Part shown: one piece after another, positions 35,448 to 42,157 of the stretch
Layout: the number at the start of each line of letters is the position of its first letter
Position numbering within the stretch: the first letter of the stretch is position 1
Source: Geodermatophilus sp. DF01-2
GTDB lineage: Bacteria; Actinomycetota; Actinomycetes; Mycobacteriales; Geodermatophilaceae
DNA length: 64,000 bases
Direction: 5' to 3'
NCBI RefSeq assembly: GCF_004571065.1
Contig: NZ_SPQN01000001.1
Location: 1 to 64,000 of the forward strand
Program-made: the position numbers and the translations under genes
Notes under the pieces: model-generated
Told to the model about the DNA's origin: nothing
Seen by the model: the letters and a program-made list of their open reading frames with translations, nothing else
The model's database searches: none

Positions 35448-35954
35448 ATGCCTCCTGCGCCCAACCCGTTCGGCGTCTCGCTGCCCGTCTCCGCACTCCT
35501 GCCGCCGGAGGACGACGTCACCTGCCTGCTGCCCGGCCCGAACTCGGTCTCCGCGCACCTGGCCGAGCGTCTGGCCGCCGTGCCCGATGTCCCCGCATCG
35601 CTGATCGTGCTGGGCCTGCTCCGGGGCGACGGCGCCGGGCCGATCCACGTCAGCGCCCTCGCCGCCGCCACCGCGGTCGTGGCCCGCTCGCTGCGCGGCG
35701 ACGACTGGCTCGGCCGCTCGGGCTCCGACGAGTTCGCCGTCCTGCTCGGCAGCAGCGCTCCTTCGGCCGAGGTCGCCGCGACCCGCCTGACCACCGCCAT
35801 CTCCGAGCTCGGCATCCCGGGCCTGGGCGCCTGCGCCGGCGTCGTCGCGCTCGAGGCCGGCATCACCGCCGCCGAGACGATGCACCGCGCGACCGGCTTC
35901 CTGCAGACGGCCCGCTCCCTCGGCCGCGGCGCGGTCGTCCGCCACGCCGGCTGA
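35448..35954 (+). CDS. degenerate GGDEF-domain protein
   Basis: The 168-residue protein resembles a lone diguanylate-cyclase domain: ASLIVLGLLRGDG as first strand, AAATAVVARSLRGDDWLGRS as the helix before the active site, and RSGSDEFAVLL at the signature. The canonical GGDEF is GSDEF here, and the second metal Asp region is altered, so catalysis is doubtful; it may bind c-di-GMP or GTP, or be structural. The start at ATG 35448 has a weak ribosome binding site. It is divergent from the PP2C gene with 205 bp between them. Confidence 0.7.
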   Translation: MPPAPNPFGVSLPVSALLPPEDDVTCLLPGPNSVSAHLAERLAAVPDVPASLIVLGLLRGDGAGPIHVSALAAATAVVARSLRGDDWLGRSGSDEFAVLLGSSAPSAEVAATRLTTAISELGIPGLGACAGVVALEAGITAAETMHRATGFLQTARSLGRGAVVRHAG

Positions 35955-36043
35955 GCCCCCGGGCCGCCGCAGCGGCGCGACCGGTCCGCACCAGTCCCTC
36001 CCCGGTGCCGCCGGGCGACCTCCGCCCGCAGCCGGACGGCCCC

Positions 36044-36253
36044 CTACCGATTGCGCCGCGCGCGGGCCCGGCGCACCCGGCGACGCCAGGACACCAACAG
36101 CCCCGTCACGACGACGAGCAGGACGAGGCCGGTGATCCAGCCGGCCACCTCCGGGTCCCCCGGGGCCCCGGCCGCCTCCCACACCGTGTAGCCGACGGCA
36201 TAGCCGAGGACGACGACCAGCAGCACCGGCACGAACAGGACGAGGCCTCCCAC
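36044..36253 (-). CDS. small two-helix membrane protein
   Basis: The 69-residue protein starts at GTG 36253 with a near-perfect Shine-Dalgarno (AAGGAGGG, spacing 5). Helix 1 (about 3-23) and helix 2 (about 38-55) are joined by a short acidic loop, and the tail is SWRRRVRRARARR. It is too short for most gene finders and its frame continues upstream, but the ribosome binding site and topology support it. Function unknown. Confidence 0.65.
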   Translation of the reverse strand: MGGLVLFVPVLLVVVLGYAVGYTVWEAAGAPGDPEVAGWITGLVLLVVVTGLLVSWRRRVRRARARRNR

Positions 36254-36683
36254 AGTTCCCTCCTTCGTCGTCAGCACCCTCGCCGGACGCACGCGTCGGC
36301 CGGTCAGCGCCAGGCCGGCTCCGCCACGACGTCCCCTACCCGTGCCGCGCACGCCCGCACGTCGAACTGCTCCATCGCGCGCCGCCCGGCGGCCTCCGCG
36401 CGGCTCCGCGGCGGTCATCTGCCGGACCCCGCCTCGGCCGGCGCCGACGGCTCCCCCAGCGGGACCACCGCCCCGGCGTCCGCCTGGAGGGTCTCTCGCG
36501 GCCGGCCGGCGACTCGCGTGGCACGTGGTGGTCCGGTGAGCTGGTCGCCTGCCCCGGCACCACCCGCGCGCCGGCCTTCGCCTGCCTCGGGAAGCCAACC
36601 CTCCGGCGCGATGCCACCATCGGCCCGTCCCGGGACGCCTCGCTACCGTGGTGACCACGCAGCCGCGCGAAGGGGGACGGCCC
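36254..36683. other. gene-free stretch
   Basis: About 430 bp between a small minus-strand gene and the divergent pRiA4b-domain gene. Both promoters should be here. No clear hexamers, repeats or small genes are seen. Confidence 0.35.
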
Positions 36684-38453
36684 GTGTCCGGCAAGCACAA
36701 CAGGCTTCGTGGGCGGCGGCGGACGGCGGCGCGGCTGCGGGCTGTCCGGTCGCCGGGGGCGGATCTGGCCCGGCTGCGCGGCCCCTTTCTCGCCTGGCTC
36801 GCCGACCAGGGCCTGCCTGCGGACGTCGACGGCGCTGCCCTCTGGAGCGACGTCGTCGCCACGGTCGACCTCGCCGCAGACCGAGCCGGGCTGACGGAGC
36901 TGTCCACCTGGACCCCCGACCAGGTCACCGCGCTCGCAGCGGTCGCCGACGACGACCGGGTCGACGCACTGCCCGCGCTCCCCCTGCTGCTCGCCTTCCT
37001 CGGCGAAACCGGGCGCTGGTCCGGAACGCCCGACGAGCTGGACGCGGTGCTGCAGGTCGCGGAGCGGGCGACCTCCCCGATGGCGGCCGTGCTCGACGAA
37101 CTCGCCGGCGTGACGGTCGACCCCACGGCCGAGCAGGCCGCCCTGCGCGCCCTTCCCCTGGTCACCCGGGCCGAGACCCTGCTGCGGTTCGTCCTGCCAC
37201 GCCGCCCGGTCACCGGCACCGGAGCCCTGCGCCGCGCCGACGTGATCGCTCTCGCCGGCCGGCTCGGTCTCGACCTCCCCACGAGCCGGCCCCGCTCGAT
37301 GTGGGACGTCCCCGGCCTGGCCGCGCTGTGGCAGGCGGCCCTGGACGCCGGTCTGCTGGTCGTCACGCCGGCCGAGGCCACGCTGACTTCGCTCGCCCAC
37401 GGCTGGCTCTCCGGCGACGTCGACCAGGGCGCGAAGGCCCGCGCCGAACTGGTGACCGCCTACCTCACCGTCGTGCTCAACGCGCCGCAGGCACGTCCCT
37501 GGCTGCCTCCTCCGCTGACGATGCTGCTGCCCGTGCTGGCCGCCGCGGCCCTCGACCGCCCGGTGCCGACCGAGCGGCTGGTGAACCCCGCCGCCGCCCT
37601 CGACGGGATGACCGGCGTCCCCGGCGAGGTGGCGGCGTTCGCCGAACTCGCGGCCGTGCCGGCGCACACGCTGGCCCACCAGCTGGAGGACGACGGCATC
37701 CTCGCCATCACCGACACCGTCAGCACCACCCCCGGGCTGCGCGGCCTGCTGGCCCGGCTCGCCGGCACGCTGCTCGCGGCCGTGGAGCCGGCCGGCCCCG
37801 ACCTGCCGGAGCCCGACCCCGCGCTGGCCGGCCAGACCTACCGGCTCCGCGTCGAGCTGGCCGACGCCTCACCGCCGGTCTGGCGCGAGGTGCTCGTCGA
37901 CCCGAACCTGCCGCTCGACGAGCTGCACGACGTCGTCCAGCGGCTGTTCGCCTGGGAGGACGACCACCTGCACGAGTTCACCGCCGTCGGTCCCGGGCGC
38001 CGGACCACGCGCTTCGCCTCCTCCGACCCGTTCGGTGACGACTGGGGGTCAGCCGAGGACCGCGCACAGCACGAGTCGACGGTGCGGCTGGGCTCGCTGA
38101 TCGGTCCGCGCCGGGGCGAGCTGCGCTACCGGTACGACTTCGGGGACGACTGGGAGCACCGCATCACCGTCGTCGGCAGCGAGCCCGCGGAGGGATCGGC
38201 ACTCCCCCGGTGCGTCGCCGGCGCCGGCGCGGCTCCGGAGGAGGACTCCGGTGGGGTCTGGGGCTGGGCCGACAAGGTGCAGGCGGCAGGCGATCCGCGC
38301 CATCCTGAACACCACGACGTCCGGGACTGGCTGGGCCTCGACGACGGCGAGACGCTCGACCCGGTCGCGTTCGACCTCGCCGAGGTGGAGGCGCGCCTGG
38401 CGGAGCTCCGGTCGACCTCCCTCCCACCGGGCCGACCGGCCGGGAATGCCTGA
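36684..38453 (+). CDS. plasmid pRiA4b ORF-3 family domain protein
   Basis: The 589-residue soluble protein has a long Ala/Leu-rich helical N-terminal part (about 1-375). Its C-terminal domain (about 385-580) matches the pRiA4b ORF-3/IS1096 TnpR-like family, with YRLRVELADASPPVWREVLV, LHDVVQRLFAWEDDHLHEF, LRYRYDFGDDWEHRITV, and a closing DWLGLDDGETLDPVAFDL. Function of this family is unknown; it is often near mobile elements. GTG 36684 preceded by AGGGGG at spacing 8 is preferred to the ATG at 36648. It is convergent with vapC across a hairpin. Confidence 0.75.
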   Translation: MSGKHNRLRGRRRTAARLRAVRSPGADLARLRGPFLAWLADQGLPADVDGAALWSDVVATVDLAADRAGLTELSTWTPDQVTALAAVADDDRVDALPALPLLLAFLGETGRWSGTPDELDAVLQVAERATSPMAAVLDELAGVTVDPTAEQAALRALPLVTRAETLLRFVLPRRPVTGTGALRRADVIALAGRLGLDLPTSRPRSMWDVPGLAALWQAALDAGLLVVTPAEATLTSLAHGWLSGDVDQGAKARAELVTAYLTVVLNAPQARPWLPPPLTMLLPVLAAAALDRPVPTERLVNPAAALDGMTGVPGEVAAFAELAAVPAHTLAHQLEDDGILAITDTVSTTPGLRGLLARLAGTLLAAVEPAGPDLPEPDPALAGQTYRLRVELADASPPVWREVLVDPNLPLDELHDVVQRLFAWEDDHLHEFTAVGPGRRTTRFASSDPFGDDWGSAEDRAQHESTVRLGSLIGPRRGELRYRYDFGDDWEHRITVVGSEPAEGSALPRCVAGAGAAPEEDSGGVWGWADKVQAAGDPRHPEHHDVRDWLGLDDGETLDPVAFDLAEVEARLAELRSTSLPPGRPAGNA

Positions 38454-38474
38454 TCCTGTTTCGCTGTACGGGAA

Positions 38475-38509
38475 GACGGGTGTACTGCACCTCGCCGTGC
38501 ACGCCCGTC
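38475..38509. terminator. hairpin between convergent genes
   Basis: GACGGG (38475-38480) and CCCGTC (38504-38509) enclose a second complementary pair, CTGCAC and GTGCA, giving an imperfect hairpin in the 64-bp gap between the pRiA4b-domain gene and vapC. This is consistent with bidirectional termination. Confidence 0.45.
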
Positions 38510-38517
38510 CGAGCCGC

Positions 38518-38955
38518 TCACGCAGGAAGCAGCTGGAATCCCTCGATGGCGGCGGCAACCCGGAGCTGGTCGTCGAACGCAGCGACGGTCCGGCACTCGG
38601 GATCGGCGGCGGCAGCCGCCCGGGCACTGGCGAGCTGAACCGAGTCGTACGCGCGCAGGCCGTGCACTGCACAAAGCCGGGCCGCGTCGTCCAACAGTGA
38701 CGAGGAAACTGCGACCGAGGAGAAACGGGGCGGCTCCTCTGCCACGCCCGAGTAGTCGGCATCGAAGGCTGCGACGAGGAGTGCCGCGTCCTGCGGCATC
38801 AGGTCGCCGGTACGGACCTTGCGCCACAACGCGGCAGGGACCTCGATACGGGCGAGTTGGGACGCGATGAGCCCCACCTGCGCCCGGATCAGCGCATGGC
38901 TCACCTCGTCGACGTACAGCTTGACCAGTGCGGAGGAATCCGCGAAGACACTCAC
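38518..38955 (-). CDS. vapC: VapC-type PIN-domain toxin
   Basis: This PIN-domain ribonuclease of 145 residues would be a translation-inhibiting toxin cleaving RNA. The acidic active site is visible as FADSSALVKLYVDE (first Asp and Glu), LRAYDSVQLASA (third Asp) and TVAAFDDQLRVAA (last Asp), in the order of VapC proteins. GTG at 38955 overlaps the antitoxin stop by 4 bp (GTGA), ensuring coupled translation. Length is normal. The pair sits beside, not within, the formate dehydrogenase operon. Confidence 0.9.
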   Translation of the reverse strand: MSVFADSSALVKLYVDEVSHALIRAQVGLIASQLARIEVPAALWRKVRTGDLMPQDAALLVAAFDADYSGVAEEPPRFSSVAVSSSLLDDAARLCAVHGLRAYDSVQLASARAAAAADPECRTVAAFDDQLRVAAAIEGFQLLPA

Positions 38956-39248
38956 CCCCGGTCGCGGCTGATGATGTCCGCCAATGGCGTGCCGCGACCG
39001 GCTCGCCGCCCGGCCTCGGCGACCTGGTGTGGGTCCGGCCGCCGAGAGAGGGGTGTGGGGTCGACGAGTACACCAGCCTGGCCCAGGCGTTCCCGTATCC
39101 GCTCGGCCTCCGTACCCGCCAGGTCGGGGTCGGTCGCCGCGTCGAGCACCCGGCTCAGGAATTCGTTCATGCTGCATCCCTGCCGCGCCGCGACATCCTT
39201 CACCCGCTGGAGAAGCGCGTCCGGCGCCCGCCACGTCACCTGTTGCAT
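38952..39248 (-). CDS. vapB: VapB-type antitoxin (ribbon-helix-helix)
   Basis: The 98-residue antitoxin opens with QQVTWRAPDALLQRVKDVA and CSMNEFLSRVLDAA, a ribbon-helix-helix DNA-binding domain. The rest is a flexible toxin-binding tail ending GTPLADIISRDRG. It should neutralise VapC and repress its own promoter. The start ATG (39248) lies inside the palindrome GCATGCATGCATGC and only six bases after a TAGCAT -10-like element, so the mRNA may be leaderless. Confidence 0.85.
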   Translation of the reverse strand: MQQVTWRAPDALLQRVKDVAARQGCSMNEFLSRVLDAATDPDLAGTEAERIRERLGQAGVLVDPTPLSRRPDPHQVAEAGRRAGRGTPLADIISRDRG

Positions 39249-39260
39249 GCATGCATGCTA
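39245..39260 (-). promoter_or_regulatory. vapBC promoter/operator palindrome
   Basis: The 14-bp perfect palindrome GCATGCATGCATGC (39245-39258) covers the vapB start codon, and on the minus strand TAGCAT (39255-39260) forms a -10 six bases before the ATG. Overlap of -10, palindrome and start is what autoregulation by a ribbon-helix-helix antitoxin would need. Inferred from sequence only. Confidence 0.5.
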
Positions 39261-39306
39261 TCGCGCAGCAACGGGTACGGGCGGCTCGTGACCCGTGCCC
39301 TCCACG

Positions 39307-40353
39307 TCAGCGGGTGATCGTCGGCGCATGCCCGTTCTGGGCGACCTGCCCGTTCTCACGCGCGGCGAGCCGCTCGCGCTGGGGGACGACGGTGTACTTC
39401 GGGTCCCTGGCGCTGGCCATGCCCGCCTCGAAGACGCCGAACCGGGTGAGCAGCGACCCGGCTGCGAGCAGCGCGCCGGCGACGACCGCTCCTGCGCGAC
39501 GCCGTCCGGCGACCACGGTCAGCGCCGCGCCGGCCGCCGTGCAGGACCTCGCCGCCCGCAGCAGCGTGCCCGCCTTCCCCTCGTGGTAGGGCTCGCTGAC
39601 GATGCCGAGGTCGTTCTCCACCCGGCGCATGGTGGCCAGCTCGATCACCGCACCGGCCACGGCCATCTTCCGCGACGGCCCGGCCTCCTCGACCGGGGTG
39701 AGCGCCATCGTGAGCCCCCCGCCCGCGGCCATCCCCGACGCGCCGAAGACGAACGGCAGCTCCCGGTGCGCCGCGTGCCACGACGGGACGGCGGTGTTGG
39801 AGAAGAGCACGCCGGTGTAGGTGGCCAGCGGCCCGCCGAACAGCGCCGCGACCGCGCCGCCGAACCGCTTGAGCCGCGGGAACCAGCCCAGCGCCTCCAC
39901 CGCCGCGGTCGCACCGGCCGCCGCGCTGAACGGCGCCAGGATGTACGAGCCGATCGACAGCGGCGACGTCGGCTTGATCACCCTCAGCATGTGCAGGAAC
40001 CGCTCGGGCCGACCGAGGTCGTGGATGAGGAAGACGACCGAGGCGACCGCCGCGCCGCCGGAGACCAAGCGGGCGTTGCGGGTGAGCGCGGGCCGGTCGG
40101 TCAGGTCGGCGAGCGCGCCGAGGATCGACGACGACCCGGCCGCGCCGCCGAGGAAGAGGTACAGCGGCACGTCCGGCGTCTTCCACACCGGTGGCTTGAT
40201 GATCGGCCGGCCGTAGTACGAGGTGAACTCGGCCTCCTCGACCATCGCCACCTCGCCGCCGGGACGGCCGTCGCCCCGCCGCCGGCGGCGCTTCTCGCGC
40301 CGCTGCGCGGACGGCCCGTCCGCGCGCCGCCAGCCCGCTCCCGGAGCCGTCAT
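39307..40353 (-). CDS. nrfD: NrfD-like membrane subunit of formate dehydrogenase
   Basis: The 348-residue polytopic protein of the NrfD/PsrC family anchors the dehydrogenase and exchanges electrons with menaquinone. After a basic cytoplasmic N-terminus come FTSYYGRPIIKPPVWKTPDV and about eight helices, with FLIHDLGRPERFLHMLRVIK, PTSPLSIGSYI and the GVLFSNTAVPSWH segment typical of the family. ATG 40353 overlaps the Fe-S subunit stop by 4 bp. Absence of haem ligands separates it from cytochrome b-type FdnI. It is the last gene of the fdh operon, about 50 bp before vapB. Confidence 0.85.
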   Translation of the reverse strand: MTAPGAGWRRADGPSAQRREKRRRRRGDGRPGGEVAMVEEAEFTSYYGRPIIKPPVWKTPDVPLYLFLGGAAGSSSILGALADLTDRPALTRNARLVSGGAAVASVVFLIHDLGRPERFLHMLRVIKPTSPLSIGSYILAPFSAAAGATAAVEALGWFPRLKRFGGAVAALFGGPLATYTGVLFSNTAVPSWHAAHRELPFVFGASGMAAGGGLTMALTPVEEAGPSRKMAVAGAVIELATMRRVENDLGIVSEPYHEGKAGTLLRAARSCTAAGAALTVVAGRRRAGAVVAGALLAAGSLLTRFGVFEAGMASARDPKYTVVPQRERLAARENGQVAQNGHAPTITR

Positions 40354-41420
40354 CGGGGCTTCCTCGAGCCGAGGACGGCGGAGACCGCCACCCCGACGAT
40401 CATCGCCGCGGCGGCCGCAGCGGACTTCCACATCGCCGGCAGGTCGCGCGTGGTGACGACCGGGTCCGGCGGCAGGCCGTAGACCTCCGGCTCGTCGAGC
40501 AACAGGAAGAACGCCCCCGCTCCGCCGACGCCGTCGTCCTCGTCCCGCCCGTAGAGCCGGGCGGTCTCCACGCCCTGCTCCTGGAGGGTGGCCAGCCGCG
40601 CGTCGGCGCGGGCCTGCAGCTCGTCGAGGTTGCCGAACTGGATCGACTGCGTCGGGCACGCGGTCGCGCACGCCGGCTGCAGCCCGTCGGTCAGCCGGTC
40701 GTAGCACATCGTGCACTTGAAGACCCGGCCGTCGCCCTTGCGCTGCTCGATCACCCCGTACGGGCAGGACGGCACGCAGTAGCCGCAGCCGTTGCAGATG
40801 TCGCCCTGGACGACGACCGTGCCGAACTCGGTGCGGAACAGCGCCCCGGTCGGGCAGACGTCGAGGCACCCGGCGTGCGTGCAGTGCTTGCACACGTCCG
40901 AGCTCATCAGCCAGCGGATCTGCTTGTCCGCGCCCGACTGCCCGGTCTGCGGGTCGAATTCGGAGAGCCCCTCGGCGTTGAGCACGCTGGACTGCTGCGC
41001 GGTCGCCAGGCTCTCGTCGTTCGGCCCGTCGGTGACCGAGCGGCCGGAGTCCTGCCGTGCGTCCCCCGGCCGGCCGAACGTCGGCATCGGCAGGTCGACG
41101 GTGCGGGACTGCTCGATGAACGCCACGTGCCGCCACGAGTTGGCGCCCAGCTGACCGGTGTTGTCGTAGGACATCCCGGACAGCCCGATGACGTCGCGCG
41201 TGCCGTGCGCGTCGTCCATCGGCAGGGTGTTCCACTCCTTGCACGCCACCTCGCAGGCCTTGCAGCCGATGCACACCGAGGTGTCGGTGAAGAAACCCAC
41301 CCGCGCCGGGTGGTCGGCGTCGTAGCCGGCCTCGCCCTGGACGTCGGGCAGCGGCCCGTACAGCCGGTTCTCCGGGTCCCGCCCGGTGAAGGCCGGGCTC
41401 GCCGAGCTGATCGAGGTCAC
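40350..41420 (-). CDS. fdhB: formate dehydrogenase Fe-S (beta) subunit
   Basis: This 356-residue electron-transfer subunit has four cubane Cys clusters: CIGCKACEVACKEWN near residue 50, CKHCTHAGCLDVCPTGAL, CNGCGYCVPSCPYGV and CTMCYDRLTDGLQPACATAC. Near the C-terminus a hydrophobic segment (MWKSAAAAAAMIVGVAVSAV) may be the membrane anchor seen in FdnH/HybA-like proteins. It would relay electrons from the molybdenum or tungsten site to the NrfD-like subunit. GTG 41420 follows a good GAGGGG. It is separated from fdhA by the opposing toxin-antitoxin pair. Confidence 0.9.
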   Translation of the reverse strand: MTSISSASPAFTGRDPENRLYGPLPDVQGEAGYDADHPARVGFFTDTSVCIGCKACEVACKEWNTLPMDDAHGTRDVIGLSGMSYDNTGQLGANSWRHVAFIEQSRTVDLPMPTFGRPGDARQDSGRSVTDGPNDESLATAQQSSVLNAEGLSEFDPQTGQSGADKQIRWLMSSDVCKHCTHAGCLDVCPTGALFRTEFGTVVVQGDICNGCGYCVPSCPYGVIEQRKGDGRVFKCTMCYDRLTDGLQPACATACPTQSIQFGNLDELQARADARLATLQEQGVETARLYGRDEDDGVGGAGAFFLLLDEPEVYGLPPDPVVTTRDLPAMWKSAAAAAAMIVGVAVSAVLGSRKPR

Positions 41421-41452
41421 GAGAGCCCCTCGGCGCGACAGTTGTACCGGTT

Positions 41453-41466
41453 CATATTCGGCGTCG
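41453..41466 (+). promoter_or_regulatory. candidate leaderless promoter of the mazEF-like pair
   Basis: CATATT (41453-41458) ends seven bases before the GTG at 41466, in an AT-richer patch of this GC-rich region. This fits a -10 for a leaderless toxin-antitoxin transcript, divergent from the Fe-S subunit gene whose start is only 46 bp away. No good -35 is seen. Confidence 0.3.
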
Positions 41467-41720
41467 TGAAAACAGCCATCTCCATCCCCGACGAGACGTT
41501 CGAACGTGTCGAGACGAGCGTCGCCGAGCTCGGTATCAGCCGCTCGGAGTTCTTCGCCCGCGCCGCCAAGAAATACCTCGACGAACTCGAGTCGGAGTCG
41601 ATCACCGCACAGATCAACGCCGCGATCGACGCCGGCGCGGTGGACGAGGACCTGGACCGGGACGTCACCGAGCACGGCCGCCGGATGCTGCTCGAGCTCA
41701 CCGCCGACGACGAGTGGTGA
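41466..41720 (+). CDS. MazE-like ribbon-helix-helix antitoxin
   Basis: The 84-residue protein begins KTAISIPDETFERVE and has SRSEFFARAAKKYLDEL, the strand-helix-helix of RHH antitoxins related to mycobacterial MazE. The acidic tail VDEDLDRDVTEHGRRMLLEL would bind the toxin. The start is GTG 41466; its stop overlaps the toxin's GTG. The pair occupies the gap between fdhA and fdhB on the opposite strand. Confidence 0.85.
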   Translation: MKTAISIPDETFERVETSVAELGISRSEFFARAAKKYLDELESESITAQINAAIDAGAVDEDLDRDVTEHGRRMLLELTADDEW

Positions 41721-42157
41721 TCGAACGCGGCGGCATCCACTGGGCCGATCTCAGGCCTCCGGGGGGCTCGCGACCGGCAGAGCGGCGCCCGGTCGTCGTC
41801 GTGCAGTCCGAGAAACACGACCGCAGTCGACTCGCCACCGTGGTGGTGGTCGCGGTCAGCTCCCAGACCGATCTCGCCCGGCATCCCGGCAACGTGTTCA
41901 TGCCTGCGGCGGTCAGCGGCCTGCCGCGCGATTCGGTCGTCAATGTGACCACGCTGACGACATTCAACCGCTACGACCTGGAGGACCGCGTCGGCACCGT
42001 TCCGCTCGCGGTGATGCACGAGATCGATGCGGGACTGCGGTTGGTACTGGGGCTCGGACCGGATCACAGTCGGGACCCCTCGCCGGCGTCGGCCTCGACC
42101 GGGTCGCGGCCGTTCGGCCCGACCCTGCCGGACTCTACCCCGGCCCGCCGCCGGTAG
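41717..42157 (+). CDS. mazF: MazF-type endoribonuclease toxin
   Basis: The toxin domain (residues about 1-113) starts IERGGIHWADLRPPGGSRPA and has RRPVVVVQSEKHDRS, VVAVSSQTDLARHPGNV and VVNVTTLTTFNRYDLEDRVG, all PemK/MazF hallmarks. It would cleave single-stranded RNA. GTG 41717 overlaps the antitoxin stop by 4 bp; GTG 41714 is also possible. The 146-residue protein carries a Ser/Pro-rich tail of about 33 residues beyond the usual end, and that tail is antisense to the last 94 bp of fdhA, so the two reading frames overlap tail-to-tail. It ends with TAG. Confidence 0.85.
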   Translation: MIERGGIHWADLRPPGGSRPAERRPVVVVQSEKHDRSRLATVVVVAVSSQTDLARHPGNVFMPAAVSGLPRDSVVNVTTLTTFNRYDLEDRVGTVPLAVMHEIDAGLRLVLGLGPDHSRDPSPASASTGSRPFGPTLPDSTPARRR

